Source: Clostridium kluyveri DSM 555
Lineage (GTDB): Bacteria; Bacillota; Clostridia; Clostridiales; Clostridiaceae
DNA length: 64,000 nt
Assembly (NCBI RefSeq): GCF_000016505.1
Contig: NC_009706.1
Span: forward strand, 3,410,001-3,474,000
Reading direction: 5' to 3'
Every line of letters begins with the position of its first letter. Position 1 is the stretch's first letter. Shown here piece by piece: positions 1-9,329 of the stretch. The position numbers and the translations under genes are program-made. The notes beneath the pieces are model-generated. The model saw only the letters and a program-made list of their open reading frames with translations, was not told where the DNA came from and made no database searches.

Positions 1-311
1 CTTATTATATCTTCTATACAAAAGCCATTTCCAAGAGGTCCTAAAATTTTAATTTCATCTCCTGATTTTAAACTGCCGAGCTTTTTAGTTCCTCTGCCCG
101 CTACATGATATAGAAAAATTATTCTTTTTCTATCCAGATAGTGTATACTTATAGGTCTCCAAAGTACAGGCTCCATATCCCAACATCTCAGCATGTAAAA
201 CTGTCCAGGTATTCCCTTGAAATTACCTTGTATTTCAAGTTCATATAAATTTTCAGCTATTTTCCTATTTTCAAATACTTCTTCAACAGTATAATCCAAT
301 TCACTTTTCAA
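1..311 (-). CDS. pyrK: Dihydroorotate dehydrogenase B electron-transfer subunit (partial, runs off the left edge)
   Basis: Only the N-terminal 103 residues are in the window. The protein is the FAD/[2Fe-2S] subunit that passes electrons from dihydroorotate dehydrogenase (PyrD) to NAD+. The visible part is the ferredoxin-reductase-like FAD-binding barrel: a PGQFYMLR segment is followed by the FAD-contacting RPIS motif and by GPLGNGF, as in PyrK proteins. An upstream ATG at 328 is out of frame, so the start chosen is TTG at 311, which has a GGAG sequence 11 bases upstream. It lies 34 bases after pyrF and is the last visible gene of the pyr operon; pyrD would be expected beyond the edge. Confidence 0.85.
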   Translation of the reverse strand, partial: MKSELDYTVEEVFENRKIAENLYELEIQGNFKGIPGQFYMLRCWDMEPVLWRPISIHYLDRKRIIFLYHVAGRGTKKLGSLKSGDEIKILGPLGNGFCIEDII

Positions 312-345
312 TGTAATTTTTTCTCCATTCTAAAATATTCTAACT

Positions 346-1221
346 TTAAGAATTCTTATTCTGTGATATTTTTAAAATATCATCTCTTATTTTAACACAC
401 TCCTGCCTTGCACACTCTCCATACTTTTTAAATCCATCCTCTTCCTTCTTATAAGCAAGTAGTATGCCCCTTGAAGAGTTTACCACTCCTCCATTTCCTC
501 TTTTAAGATAGGCCGAGATATCCTCTGCAGTACCTCCCTGTGCTCCATATCCAGGTATTAAGAAAAATATATTTTTCAATTTTTTTCTAAGCTTTATACC
601 CTCTTCCTGGTGAGTACAACCCATTACTCCTCCAAGAGAACTATAACCGCAATTTCCCATATATTTCTCTCCAAGGGAACTCACTTTTTTTCCTACAATA
701 TTATATAATTTTGTATTTTTTCTTGTGCTTATATATTGGAGATCCTTGGCTCCTTTGTTGGAAGTCCTTATCAATATGAATAATCCTTTGTTATTATTTT
801 TTACATAAGGCAAATAAGGCTCTATAGTATCAAATCCCATGTATGGATTCAATGTTACAAAATCGCTTTCAAATTCCCCCTCAAAATGGGCTTTTGCGTA
901 CATCTCAGCTGTTTTTGCTATATCTCCCCTTTTAATATCTGCAATGGAAAGAGCCTTTTTATCCTTTATATATTTTAAAGTTTTACTGTAAGCTCTAAGT
1001 CCCTCAATGCCAAGGGCTTCATAATATGCAATCTGAACTTTATAGCAGGCAGCTGCATCCAAAGTACTATCTATTATTGTTCTGTTAAATTCAAATATAC
1101 AATCTTCTACATTTTCATGACTCTCTCTCATACTTTCAGGTATGTAAGAAAGTGCCGTATCCAAACCTACACATACATTTCCCTTTTTATTTACAGTTTC
1201 ATACAGCTCATCTATAATCAT
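346..1221 (-). CDS. pyrF: Orotidine 5'-phosphate decarboxylase, subfamily 2
   Basis: It decarboxylates OMP to UMP, the last step of de novo UMP synthesis. The 291-residue length and the sequence fit the long subfamily 2 enzymes (about 270-310 residues) rather than the 230-residue B. subtilis type. Visible motifs are CVGLD (residues 17-21), the catalytic-loop ADIKRGD (94-100, Lys97) and LNPYMGFDT. A TTG 15 bases further upstream is in frame, but the ATG at 1221 has GGAG nine bases before it and was preferred. It follows pyrC in the operon. Confidence 0.93.
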   Translation of the reverse strand: MIIDELYETVNKKGNVCVGLDTALSYIPESMRESHENVEDCIFEFNRTIIDSTLDAAACYKVQIAYYEALGIEGLRAYSKTLKYIKDKKALSIADIKRGDIAKTAEMYAKAHFEGEFESDFVTLNPYMGFDTIEPYLPYVKNNNKGLFILIRTSNKGAKDLQYISTRKNTKLYNIVGKKVSSLGEKYMGNCGYSSLGGVMGCTHQEEGIKLRKKLKNIFFLIPGYGAQGGTAEDISAYLKRGNGGVVNSSRGILLAYKKEEDGFKKYGECARQECVKIRDDILKISQNKNS

Positions 1222-1246
1222 AAACTTCAACTCCAATCAGACGGAC

Positions 1247-2428
1247 TTATTTTTCAAATACAACCTTTCCCGCCTTTATTGTTTTAACTATATCACCAAA
1301 CACCATATATCCTTCAAAAGGAGTATTTTTGCCCTTAGATAAAAATTCCTCTCTTTGTATTTTATATTCCTTATTTAAATCAAGTAAAACTAAATCCCCT
1401 TCATAACCAGGAGTTATCCTGCCTTTTTTTATACCTAATATATCAGAAGGATTTTTAGACATCAACCCTGAAAGTTTGTTTAAAGTTATATGTCCACCTT
1501 TCACAAGATTTGTATAGCATAAACTAAATGCAGTTTCTATTCCAGATATACCTGGTGCCCCCTGCATTTTATCTTCACTGGTATGAGGAGCATGATCCGT
1601 ACTTATGGTATCCACCCATCCATCCTTAATTGATTTTATTAAAAAATCCCTATCCTCTTTTGTTCTAATGGGTGGGTTTACCCTATAGTCATTTTCATAA
1701 AGTACTATATGATGTGGTGCGACTTCACAGGTTATATTCGCCCCTTTAATTTTGCCTTCCATTATATACTCCATGGATTCTTTTGTACTTACATGTGCTA
1801 TATGCACGGCACACCCTGTGAATTCAGACAGGGTAATATTTCTCCAAGTCATTATATTTTCAGCCAATCTCATATCTATATTTGAAAGGGAGTGATCCTC
1901 TGAATGACACATAACTATCCTCCTTGACTTTTTGGCCTTTACCATAGCTTCAAGCATAACACTGCTGTCCGTGACATCTTTTCCATCTTCAGATATTATT
2001 TTCACCCTGTCATCCAATTTATCCAAATGACTTGTATCTTTTCCTTCAAAATTGTCAGTTATGGACACACACTGATGTACATCTAAAATTCCCACCTGCT
2101 TTGCTCTGTTTAAAACATAGTTTACAGTATCCATACTGCTGCATACGGGGTCCGTATTTGCCATAAGATTAACCATGGTATATCCACCCTTAGCTGCAGC
2201 CCTGCTTCCACTTTCTATATCCTCTTTTCTAGTAAAACCAGGTTCTCTAAAATGTACATGGAGATCCACAAAAGAGGGCATGACGACTAGTCCTTCTCCA
2301 TCTATTTTAAGGCATTTTTCATTTAAGTTTACTCCTATTTTATTTATAATTCCATCATTTATATAAATATCTCCTGTAAAGTTCTGATAATAATCAACTA
2401 TTCTAGCCTTTTTTATTAGAAGTTCCAT
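1247..2428 (-). CDS. pyrC: Dihydroorotase
   Basis: This zinc amidohydrolase cyclises carbamoyl aspartate to dihydroorotate, the third step of pyrimidine synthesis. The 393-residue protein is the type I bacterial form. The metal-binding HVH is at residues 57-59 in DLHVHFREPG, further histidine ligands fit CHSED (near 175) and AHVS (near 212), and the catalytic aspartate is in STDHAPH (276-282). It sits between pyrI and pyrF with short gaps, consistent with one transcript. Confidence 0.95.
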   Translation of the reverse strand: MELLIKKARIVDYYQNFTGDIYINDGIINKIGVNLNEKCLKIDGEGLVVMPSFVDLHVHFREPGFTRKEDIESGSRAAAKGGYTMVNLMANTDPVCSSMDTVNYVLNRAKQVGILDVHQCVSITDNFEGKDTSHLDKLDDRVKIISEDGKDVTDSSVMLEAMVKAKKSRRIVMCHSEDHSLSNIDMRLAENIMTWRNITLSEFTGCAVHIAHVSTKESMEYIMEGKIKGANITCEVAPHHIVLYENDYRVNPPIRTKEDRDFLIKSIKDGWVDTISTDHAPHTSEDKMQGAPGISGIETAFSLCYTNLVKGGHITLNKLSGLMSKNPSDILGIKKGRITPGYEGDLVLLDLNKEYKIQREEFLSKGKNTPFEGYMVFGDIVKTIKAGKVVFEK

Positions 2429-2459
2429 ATTTCAATCCTCTCCTAATCTCTAAAACATT

Positions 2460-2891
2460 TTATAATGATAAATTCTCATATATCTGGTCACAGTACTCGC
2501 ATCTATATTCCCCTGTATTCTCATCTACTAATTTGAAAATGTGAGGTATGTTTTTTTCTACAGAAGTAACACACCTTGGATTTTTACAGGCTATAATATT
2601 TTCCACTCTATCTGGCAGTTTTAGCTTTATCTTTTTATATATGGTTTCATCTTTTATAATATCAATTGTTATATTAGGGTCTATAAATCCAAGTACAGCC
2701 AAATCCAATTCTATATTATTTTCTATTTTGATTATATCTTTCTTCTTCAGTTTTTTACTTTCTGCATTCATTATGAGGGCCACAGAATAATCAGCCTTAT
2801 CCAAATCCAGATACTTGTATATTTTCATTCCATATCCTGCTTTTATATGATCAATTACAATTCCATTTTTTATACTATTAATTGTAAGCAT
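2460..2891 (-). CDS. pyrI: Aspartate carbamoyltransferase regulatory subunit
   Basis: The 143-residue regulatory chain binds the nucleotide effectors (CTP/ATP in characterised enzymes) and holds the catalytic trimers of PyrB together. The N-terminal half is the allosteric domain. The C-terminal half is the zinc domain with four cysteines at about 102, 107, 131 and 134 (CKNPRC and CEYC), which is the full ligand set. The start lies 13 bases after pyrB. A PyrI partner indicates the allosteric dodecameric ATCase, as in enterobacteria and many clostridia, rather than the Bacillus type without PyrI. Confidence 0.95.
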   Translation of the reverse strand: MLTINSIKNGIVIDHIKAGYGMKIYKYLDLDKADYSVALIMNAESKKLKKKDIIKIENNIELDLAVLGFIDPNITIDIIKDETIYKKIKLKLPDRVENIIACKNPRCVTSVEKNIPHIFKLVDENTGEYRCEYCDQIYENLSL

Positions 2892-2904
2892 TATATAATC
2901 CCTC

Positions 2905-3825
2905 CTATTGAATTCCCAGTAACTTTATCATTAAAGCCATTCTTACATACATACCGTATTTAGCCTGTTTAAAGTAATAAGCTCTAGGATCCTTGTCTAT
3001 TTCATAGGAAATTTCATTAACCCTAGGCAGGGGATGAAGAACTATCATATCTTTTGCCGCCCTGGATATTTTTCCTTTATCAAGTATATAACTGTCCTTG
3101 AGTCTTATATAGTCCTCTTCATTGAAAAATCTTTCTCTCTGCACCCTGGTCATATATAATATATCTAAAGATTCTATGGAATCTTCCAGATTTTTAGTTT
3201 CTTCATATTTAACATTTTTACTGTTTAATTCTTTTTTCAAATAATTAGGAATCTTTAATTCTTCTGGAGATATTAGTGTAAAACTATTGTTTTCATACCT
3301 AGACATGGCTTTGATAAGTGAATGCACTGTTCTTCCAAATTTTAAATCACCACAACAGCCTATTTTTAGATTAGATAATCTTCCTTTTATGGACTTAACG
3401 GTTAAAAGATCTGTAAGAGTTTGGGTAGGATGCTGGTGTCCCCCATCTCCTGCATTTATAACAGGTATATTAGAATACATGGCTGCAATCTTTGGAGCTC
3501 CTTCTTTAGGATGCCTCATGGCAGCTATATCTGCATAACAGCTAATTACTCTTATGGTATCTGCTATACTCTCACCTTTTGAGGCTGAACTTGACCCTGG
3601 TTCTGAAAATCCCATCACTTTTCCACCCAGCCTCAACATGGCAGATTCAAAACTTAGCCTGGTTCTAGTACTTGGTTCATAAAATAAGGTAGCCAGAAGC
3701 TTTCCCTCACAAATATGTGAAAATTCTTTTTCTCTTGAGATTATTTCATTGGAAAGTTTAAATATTTCCTCTAATTCCTCTATTGAGAAATCCATTGCGT
3801 CAATTAAATGTCTTCCTTTTAACAT
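2905..3825 (-). CDS. pyrB: Aspartate carbamoyltransferase catalytic subunit
   Basis: It condenses carbamoyl phosphate with aspartate, the committed pyrimidine step. The carbamoyl-phosphate loop [11 protein letters not shown] (about residues 50-60), the [10 protein letters not shown] helix and the late HPLPR motif are all present. The start is ATG 3825, six bases after AAGGAGG; an ATG seven codons earlier would place that ribosome binding site inside the gene. It is the first gene of the operon and follows the attenuator leader, so the whole pathway block is controlled from here. Confidence 0.96.
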   Translation of the reverse strand: MLKGRHLIDAMDFSIEELEEIFKLSNEIISREKEFSHICEGKLLATLFYEPSTRTRLSFESAMLRLGGKVMGFSEPGSSSASKGESIADTIRVISCYADIAAMRHPKEGAPKIAAMYSNIPVINAGDGGHQHPTQTLTDLLTVKSIKGRLSNLKIGCCGDLKFGRTVHSLIKAMSRYENNSFTLISPEELKIPNYLKKELNSKNVKYEETKNLEDSIESLDILYMTRVQRERFFNEEDYIRLKDSYILDKGKISRAAKDMIVLHPLPRVNEISYEIDKDPRAYYFKQAKYGMYVRMALMIKLLGIQ

Positions 3826-3869
3826 TTCATTCCTCCTTGTCAGCATCTCTGTGCTAAATTTAAAGGCTT

Positions 3870-3898
3870 AAAAAAATGCCTCCCTGTTTGGAAGGCAT
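3870..3898 (-). terminator. Attenuator terminator of the pyr leader
   Basis: Read on the minus strand, ATGCCTTCC, a five-base loop AAACA and GGGAGGCAT form a nine-pair stem (one G-U) followed by seven T. It lies 45 bases before pyrB, after the PyrR-like site, where an attenuator is expected. Confidence 0.85.
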
Positions 3899-3946
3899 TA
3901 TTATACCATAAATATAATAACATCATAATTTTTACCATGCCTTCCT

Positions 3947-3960
3947 AGCTTCACGGAACT
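3947..3960 (-). promoter_or_regulatory. PyrR-binding loop in the pyr leader RNA
   Basis: On the minus strand this reads AGTTCCGTGAAGCT. It agrees at 12 of 14 positions with the PyrR recognition consensus ARUCCNGNGAGGYU, counting the listed degeneracies. Flanking CTAG/CTAG and CCTT/AAGG pieces can pair to present it as a hairpin loop. PyrR bound to UMP would favour the downstream terminator. The pyrR gene itself is not in this window. Confidence 0.75.
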
Positions 3961-3996
3961 AGTCTTAAAGGTTCAGTACTAAATTTTATCTTGCCC

Positions 3997-4025
3997 ATAT
4001 TATCATAAATTGAATTTAAAGTCAA
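3997..4025 (-). promoter_or_regulatory. Sigma-A promoter of the pyr operon
   Basis: On the minus strand TTGACT (4025-4020) and TAATAT (4002-3997) are separated by exactly 17 bases. The predicted start near 3990 gives a leader of about 165 nucleotides containing the PyrR site and the attenuator. Confidence 0.8.
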
Positions 4026-4109
4026 TACCCACATTAAAAGTAATTATACGTAACTACTTAACATATACCTTTAAAAGAACACCAAGTTTATATTTAGGAA
4101 GTGTTGTTT

Positions 4110-4598
4110 ATGGATAACAATCAATCCTTCCATACTGTCAGGGGATATGAAATTTTGGAAAAAGAAAAAAATAGTTTGACTCACAGTATGGAAGATTATC
4201 TGGAAATGATCTACAGATGCTATATAGAGGAAGGTTATGCCCGCATAAACAGCTTGTCAGAATTATTAAATGTAAAAGCTTCCTCTGCAACTAAAATGGT
4301 TCAAAAATTAACTAAATTGGGATTTGTGAATTATGAAAAGTACGGAATTATACAACTTACAGAGAAAGGAATAGCCGTAGGTGTATTTCTTTTAAATCGT
4401 CACATTATAATTGAACAATTTTTAAACATAATAGGAGTTCAAAAAGATATATTGATAAATGTAGAACTTATGGAACATAATATAACTTCAAATGCATTAA
4501 CAAGAATTGAAACGCTAAATAATTTTTTTAAAAACAATCCAGATATACTAAAAAAATTTACTCAATACCAGAAATCAACTTTGCCAGAGAAAACATAA
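4110..4598 (+). CDS. DtxR/MntR-family metal-dependent transcriptional regulator
   Basis: The 162-residue protein has an N-terminal winged helix (about residues 25-90) and a dimerisation/metal domain. Residues placed like the MntR metal ligands are visible: Asp29 and Glu32 in MEDYLE, His98 in NRHIIIE, and Glu119, Glu122, His123 in VELMEH. No C-terminal SH3-like domain is present, as in MntR. It probably represses metal (Mn or Fe) uptake genes elsewhere; none lies beside it. The start is ATG 4110, nine bases after AGGAA; GTG at 4101 is in frame but too close to that site. Confidence 0.82.
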   Translation: MDNNQSFHTVRGYEILEKEKNSLTHSMEDYLEMIYRCYIEEGYARINSLSELLNVKASSATKMVQKLTKLGFVNYEKYGIIQLTEKGIAVGVFLLNRHIIIEQFLNIIGVQKDILINVELMEHNITSNALTRIETLNNFFKNNPDILKKFTQYQKSTLPEKT

Positions 4599-4754
4599 GA
4601 AATAACTATTATAATCACATAGATTTCACACAAATTTTTGATATTTATGCAACAAAGGGCAGGTATAATTTTATATAACATTAAAGAGAGAATTCAAGAA
4701 TGGATTAATATTCTCCATACTAAATAATTCAATTAGAAAAGGTGGTAAGCTATT

Positions 4755-5636
4755 ATGAGTATAAAAAAAGCAGTAATTCCCGCTGCTGGTTTAGGAACAA
4801 GATTTTTGCCTGCTACAAAAGCACAACCTAAAGAAATGTTACCAATAGTAGATAAGCCTACAATTCAATATGTGGTAGAAGAGGCCGTTAACTCTGGTAT
4901 TGAAGAAATATTGATAATCTTAGGTAAGAATAAAAAATCTATTGAAGATCATTTTGATAAATCCGTAGAACTTGAGGATGAATTAAAAAGCAGCCATAAA
5001 GATGGTTTGCTCGAATTGATTCAAAATATAAGTAATATGGTAAATATATATTATGTACGTCAAAAAGAACCAAAAGGATTGGGTCATGCCATAAGCCTTG
5101 CAAAGGCCTTTGTAGGTAATGAAGCTTTTGCTGTTATATTGGGAGATGATATAGTAGATAGTGAAGTGCCCTGCTTGAAGCAGCTAATTAACTGCTATAA
5201 CAAGTATAATACTTCAATTATAGGAGTACAGCCTGTTAACAGAAAAGATGTATCCAAATATGGAATTATTGACGGTATACAAATAGATGATAAAGTTCAT
5301 AAGATAAAAAATATGGTAGAAAAGCCTGGAAAAGAAGAAGCTCCATCCAATATTGCCATACTGGGGAGATATATAATAACACCAGAAATATTTGATATAC
5401 TGGAGAGAACTAAACCTGGAAAGGGTAATGAAATTCAACTTACAGATGCATTAAAAGAATTATTAAAGCAGGAGGCAATATACTCTTATTGTTTTGAAGG
5501 TAAGCGATATGATATAGGTGACAAGCTAGGATTCATTGAGGCTAATATAGAATATGCCTTAAAACGTACAGATTTAAGAGAAAATCTTATTTCTTATATT
5601 TCAGACATCAATAAAAAATTAGAACTAAATTTTTAA
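4755..5636 (+). CDS. galU: UTP-glucose-1-phosphate uridylyltransferase
   Basis: It makes UDP-glucose for envelope polysaccharide and glycolipid synthesis. The nucleotidyltransferase signature AAGLGTRFLPATKAQPKEM is at residues 10-28, with VVEEA and a GDDIVD metal-binding segment near 130. At 293 residues it has the usual length. The ribosome binding site AAAGGTGG precedes the ATG. It stands alone, with its own terminator. Confidence 0.95.
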   Translation: MSIKKAVIPAAGLGTRFLPATKAQPKEMLPIVDKPTIQYVVEEAVNSGIEEILIILGKNKKSIEDHFDKSVELEDELKSSHKDGLLELIQNISNMVNIYYVRQKEPKGLGHAISLAKAFVGNEAFAVILGDDIVDSEVPCLKQLINCYNKYNTSIIGVQPVNRKDVSKYGIIDGIQIDDKVHKIKNMVEKPGKEEAPSNIAILGRYIITPEIFDILERTKPGKGNEIQLTDALKELLKQEAIYSYCFEGKRYDIGDKLGFIEANIEYALKRTDLRENLISYISDINKKLELNF

Positions 5637-5642
5637 ACTACG

Positions 5643-5666
5643 AGAGAGGCCAAAGCCTCTCTTTTT
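5643..5666 (+). terminator. Terminator of galU
   Basis: AGAGAGGC and GCCTCTCT pair around a short CAAA loop and are followed by TTTTC. The spo0E-like gene on the other strand ends at 5668, so it may serve both. Confidence 0.85.
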
Positions 5667-5667
5667 C

Positions 5668-5850
5668 TTAGTCTTTTACATTTTGCATTTTTTGCTCAAT
5701 CATCTTGTTATACTCATTTAAAATCAAATCTAATTTTTGACTTTCTCTGACTATATCTGGATCAAGCAAATTTTTCTTGTTCTCAATGGCTTCTACTAAT
5801 TCGACTCTTAATGCTTCTATTTCCCTTAATATGTCTTCAATTTTGACCAT
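5668..5850 (-). CDS. Spo0E-family aspartyl-phosphate phosphatase
   Basis: A 60-residue helical-hairpin protein with the Spo0E-family signature SQKLD (about residues 37-41). Members of this family dephosphorylate response regulators, in Bacillus Spo0A-P, and so restrain sporulation. Length and the two-helix amphipathic pattern (IEDILREIEALRVEL, then DLILNEYNKMIEQK) fit. The ATG follows a GGAGGTG ribosome binding site. The target in this organism is not shown by the sequence. Confidence 0.85.
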   Translation of the reverse strand: MVKIEDILREIEALRVELVEAIENKKNLLDPDIVRESQKLDLILNEYNKMIEQKMQNVKD

Positions 5851-5981
5851 AAAAAAACACCTCCTTCCAAAATCAGTATAAACTATGATAAAAAGAATGC
5901 GTTTTTTTATTTATATTAAATTATATTAACATAAAATACAAAAAATAGGTTTCAATCCCTACTTAAATGCAAAAAAAATAA

Positions 5982-6012
5982 AAACCTTGACTTAAAGATC
6001 AAGTCAAGGTTT
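5982..6012 (-). terminator. Terminator of the small membrane protein gene
   Basis: A perfect 12-base inverted repeat (AAACCTTGACTT and its complement) with a seven-base loop; on the minus strand it is followed by a T-rich run (TTTATTTTTTTT). Confidence 0.85.
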
Positions 6013-6034
6013 ACATATGTGTTAAAGAATACTA

Positions 6035-6394
6035 TTATACAGCTGCTTTAGGTTTACTTTCATCTTTTTTCTTAATAATACTCATTAAGCCGGGAATTAT
6101 TAAAAGTATGCCTGATGGAATATAAAAATAAGTTATACATACAAGGCCTCCTAAAGCTGCAATAATCATAAATATTCCCCCAAGTTTTGTTTTATTCTTC
6201 ACTATTAAGGCACCAATGATACCTAGTATGGATAAAATTATTGCCCCTATTCCAAAATTATTTACTGTGACTGCCCTATCAACATGAAATACAGATGCCA
6301 GCCCTCCAATGTTCATTGAATAAATACCTGCTATAATTCCTAAAATACCTCCAATAAGTCCCAGAACTAATTCCACTGTCTTTTTGTTTTCCAT
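6035..6394 (-). CDS. Small four-helix membrane protein, DUF4064-like
   Basis: A 119-residue protein with about four hydrophobic segments (residues 8-30, 45-63, 70-90, 92-108) and a lysine-rich cytoplasmic tail. Glycine-rich helices such as LGLIGGILGIIAG recall the DUF4064 group of Firmicute membrane proteins, whose function is unknown. It is a single-gene unit with its own terminator. The family assignment is by look only. Confidence 0.6.
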   Translation of the reverse strand: MENKKTVELVLGLIGGILGIIAGIYSMNIGGLASVFHVDRAVTVNNFGIGAIILSILGIIGALIVKNKTKLGGIFMIIAALGGLVCITYFYIPSGILLIIPGLMSIIKKKDESKPKAAV

Positions 6395-6630
6395 AACAAC
6401 TCTCCTTTATATATTTATTTTATTACATTATATCAAATAATTTACTGTTTGTCTATTTTATCCACAAAAACATATATATTCTAAATAAAATAATACTATC
6501 CTAGTATCCTGACTCTCTTAATACATAGAATTTACTTTAAAAACACTGTAAAAAGAATTTTTGTCATTTAACCACATTACTAAATTATATGGTAATATTA
6601 TTAATAATAAATTAAAATGAGGTGTTAATT

Positions 6631-7257
6631 ATGAAAGTATTACTTATCAATGGAAGTCCAAAAGCCAGAGGATGTACTTATACTGCTTTGTGCGAAATAG
6701 CAAAAGAACTGGAAAAAGAAAAGATTGAAGCAGAAATTTTCCACATAGGAAATAAACCTATTATAGGTTGTACAGCCTGTAACAATTGCTTTAAAACTAA
6801 ATCCGGTAAGTGCGTATTTGATGATGATACTGTAAATGTAGCCTTAGAAAAGGCTGAAGAAGCAGATGGCTTTATATTTGGTTCTCCTGTACATTATGCA
6901 TCTGCATCTGGTCTTATAACATCTTTCCTCGACAGATTTTTCTATGCAGGGGATTGTTTTCAATATAAGCCGGGAGCTGCAATTGTGAGCTGCAGAAGGG
7001 GAGGTGCAACAGCTGCCTTTGAACAGTTGAATAAATATTTTACCATTTCAAATATGCCTGTGGTATCCTCTCAATATTGGAACATGGTTCATGGAAATAC
7101 TCCAGAAGAGGTAAAACAGGATTTGGAAGGAATGCAGACAATGAGAACACTCGGCAAAAATATGGCCTGGCTTTTAAAATGTATCCAGGCAGGAAAAAAG
7201 GCGGGAATTTTATTACCTGAAAAAGAACCGATGGCAGTTACTAATTTTATAAGATAA
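6631..7257 (+). CDS. NADPH-dependent FMN reductase / flavodoxin-fold oxidoreductase
   Basis: The 208-residue protein starts with the FMN phosphate-binding loop LLINGSPKARG and has FGSPVHYASASG near residue 90, the typical pattern of the iron-sulfur flavoprotein and NAD(P)H:quinone reductase group. CTACNNCFK around residues 47-55 is a cysteine pair found in many clostridial members, though too few cysteines for a full [4Fe-4S] site. ATG 6631 follows GAGGTG; the GTG inside that site is unlikely to be the start. Substrate unknown. Confidence 0.8.
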   Translation: MKVLLINGSPKARGCTYTALCEIAKELEKEKIEAEIFHIGNKPIIGCTACNNCFKTKSGKCVFDDDTVNVALEKAEEADGFIFGSPVHYASASGLITSFLDRFFYAGDCFQYKPGAAIVSCRRGGATAAFEQLNKYFTISNMPVVSSQYWNMVHGNTPEEVKQDLEGMQTMRTLGKNMAWLLKCIQAGKKAGILLPEKEPMAVTNFIR

Positions 7258-7373
7258 TCGCATACCAAATATTTCACATAATACCTGGCTGACAAAACTA
7301 TTTAATAAGCAAAACTTATGATGGCGAAAAATTGTCCCTTGTGTTATGTGATATAACCATATACTCATTTATA

Positions 7374-7940
7374 TTAAGATATTTTTAAATCTATTATCTT
7401 ACCCAGCACCATAAGTGCTACTGAAAAAGTAATGGAAATTACAGCAGTATTTAAAAATGCCTGAGGCAAAAAATAACAGAATACACTTAAACAAAAAGTA
7501 ATAACCATAGAAATATGTTTTACTTTTCTCCTCCACTGCTCACTTTTTATCCTCTTATTAACGTTATCTACAGGAGCAAAAATCCATACAAATATAAAGG
7601 ATATGATGAGCAAAGCTATTAAAATAATATTGTTGATTAAAATATATTTACCCATAAAAATTATAGCTGTAAATGTGATAAAAGTAATAAAAAAACATCC
7701 CCAGTAGGTTTTGGCATGGTATCCTCCTGTAAACAATCTAATAGGACAAAAAAATACGAGAATAACCAAATAGTATTTATAAAGAGAAAACATCCAGAAT
7801 ATTATAAAATAGGGAATAATTTTTGTTATCTCATCAAGAATGCACTCTAGTCCATAGGCTATTTTTTTCAATTCCAAATCTGAAAACTGGGGGTTAGTTT
7901 CAGAAATTTTGCTTACCACACAGCTTATAAGTCTATTCAT
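7374..7940 (-). CDS. agrB: AgrB-type membrane protease processing the autoinducer peptide
   Basis: AgrB cleaves the C-terminal tail of AgrD and cyclises the peptide. The 188-residue protein has the catalytic pair His75 and Cys82 in TGGYHAKTYWGC, with the same seven-residue spacing as S. aureus His77/Cys84. About six hydrophobic segments follow. It is the last gene of the locus, four bases after the sensor kinase. The gene order agrD-kinase-agrB differs from the staphylococcal order B-D-C-A. Confidence 0.9.
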   Translation of the reverse strand: MNRLISCVVSKISETNPQFSDLELKKIAYGLECILDEITKIIPYFIIFWMFSLYKYYLVILVFFCPIRLFTGGYHAKTYWGCFFITFITFTAIIFMGKYILINNIILIALLIISFIFVWIFAPVDNVNKRIKSEQWRRKVKHISMVITFCLSVFCYFLPQAFLNTAVISITFSVALMVLGKIIDLKIS

Positions 7941-7944
7941 TTAG

Positions 7945-9261
7945 TCAATCCTCCATTTTAAATTTCACTGTAAATTTGGTTCTTTTGGGAGTACTCTCTA
8001 AAAGTATACTGCCATTATTTTTTTCAACCAACTGTTTGATAATGTATAATCCAAAACCATGTCCATCTTTTTGTTCTTTTTTTGTAGAAAAACCCTTTTC
8101 AAAAATCTTTGTCTTTATACCTTCTGGAATTTCATCTCCATTATCAGCTATTTCAATACAAAAATTCATACCTTCCTTAAAAGTGATAATGGATATTTCT
8201 TTATTTTCCACATCCGATTTATTAAAGGCTTCAAAGGCATTATCTACAAGATTGCTTATAATACTTATTAATTCGTCCTCTCTAATTTTTATTAGACTAA
8301 AAGGTTCATCAATTATAACTTTAAAATCAATATTGTTTTTCATAGCATAGTTATTTTTTATGGATAACATGCCATCTATGTAATCGTTCCCCGTATCTAG
8401 ATATCTAAAAGAAGAATGTATTGTACCTGATATTTTCTTCACATAATTGTTTATTCTTTCCACGGTATTTGGTTTGTTTAACAAGCATAGTCCCTGTATA
8501 ACATTAATGTGGTTGGCAAAATCATGTTTTTCCTGCCTTATTATGCTTATTATTTCCTCCATATTCTTGATTTGCTGTTTTTGTACTTTGTAAGTGTTAT
8601 TTATATTTACAAGCATTTCTTTTTCTCTTAAGCTTCTAAATTTTACCATTAAAAATGTGAAGTATAGTATAAATATAAAAATATTATAGATTTGAATACT
8701 TTTTATATTAAAAATACTAAAATTAGCACAAAACATGAAGATGCTAAAGACTCCCAATTCAATTATTAAATTAGCAAAAATTCTTCCCTCTTTTTCAAAT
8801 AATTTAAGTTTAACAAAATAGGAATTAAACTTAAAAATCAATATTACACTAATTATTTGTAATGTTTTAGCAGATATTATAACTATCCAAAAATATCGAG
8901 AACTCAAAAAAATTTTATCTAAATTTATATTAAACACAAACATTTCAATAACTTCAACAAAATTTTCTGTAATAAACACAATTGTAAAAAATAAGCAAAT
9001 CACTATTGAAGAATTAAATATTTTTGTTCCTATAATCCACGTCATTAATAAAATACTACTAATGAAAACAACTGGTGTATGAGAAGCCATAGACATATTA
9101 AATGTACTCCAATAGGTTACACAAATATAAAATACAGAAAATAATACTGTTCTAATTTTATTTTTTATTATAAATCTTTTGTCATTATATAATGCTTGAA
9201 AAATTCCCAAAATGATCATAGCCTCTATAAGATCTAATACTATTTCTCTTATACTCTCCAT
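7945..9261 (-). CDS. AgrC-like sensor histidine kinase
   Basis: A 438-residue kinase with six or seven N-terminal transmembrane helices (residues 8-210) and a cytoplasmic GHKL kinase core. The phosphoacceptor is most likely His246 in RQEKHDFANH, as in the AgrC/HPK10 class; the N box is DNAFEAF, G1 is DNGDEIPEG and G2 is GHGFGLYI. It probably senses the peptide made by the neighbouring agrD/agrB. No cognate LytTR response regulator follows, so its output is encoded elsewhere or shared. The start has GGAGG eight bases upstream. Confidence 0.88.
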   Translation of the reverse strand: MESIREIVLDLIEAMIILGIFQALYNDKRFIIKNKIRTVLFSVFYICVTYWSTFNMSMASHTPVVFISSILLMTWIIGTKIFNSSIVICLFFTIVFITENFVEVIEMFVFNINLDKIFLSSRYFWIVIISAKTLQIISVILIFKFNSYFVKLKLFEKEGRIFANLIIELGVFSIFMFCANFSIFNIKSIQIYNIFIFILYFTFLMVKFRSLREKEMLVNINNTYKVQKQQIKNMEEIISIIRQEKHDFANHINVIQGLCLLNKPNTVERINNYVKKISGTIHSSFRYLDTGNDYIDGMLSIKNNYAMKNNIDFKVIIDEPFSLIKIREDELISIISNLVDNAFEAFNKSDVENKEISIITFKEGMNFCIEIADNGDEIPEGIKTKIFEKGFSTKKEQKDGHGFGLYIIKQLVEKNNGSILLESTPKRTKFTVKFKMED

Positions 9262-9329
9262 AGTTGTCCTCCTTTGTTTCTGGAGATTCTTACAAAATAT
9301 GTTTTATAAAAATCTCCCTAATTTTTTTA

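Noticed and set aside
5947-5963. GGTTTCAATCCCTACTT, similar to the end of some CRISPR repeats
   Set aside because: It occurs once, with no spacer-repeat periodicity and no cas genes in the window.
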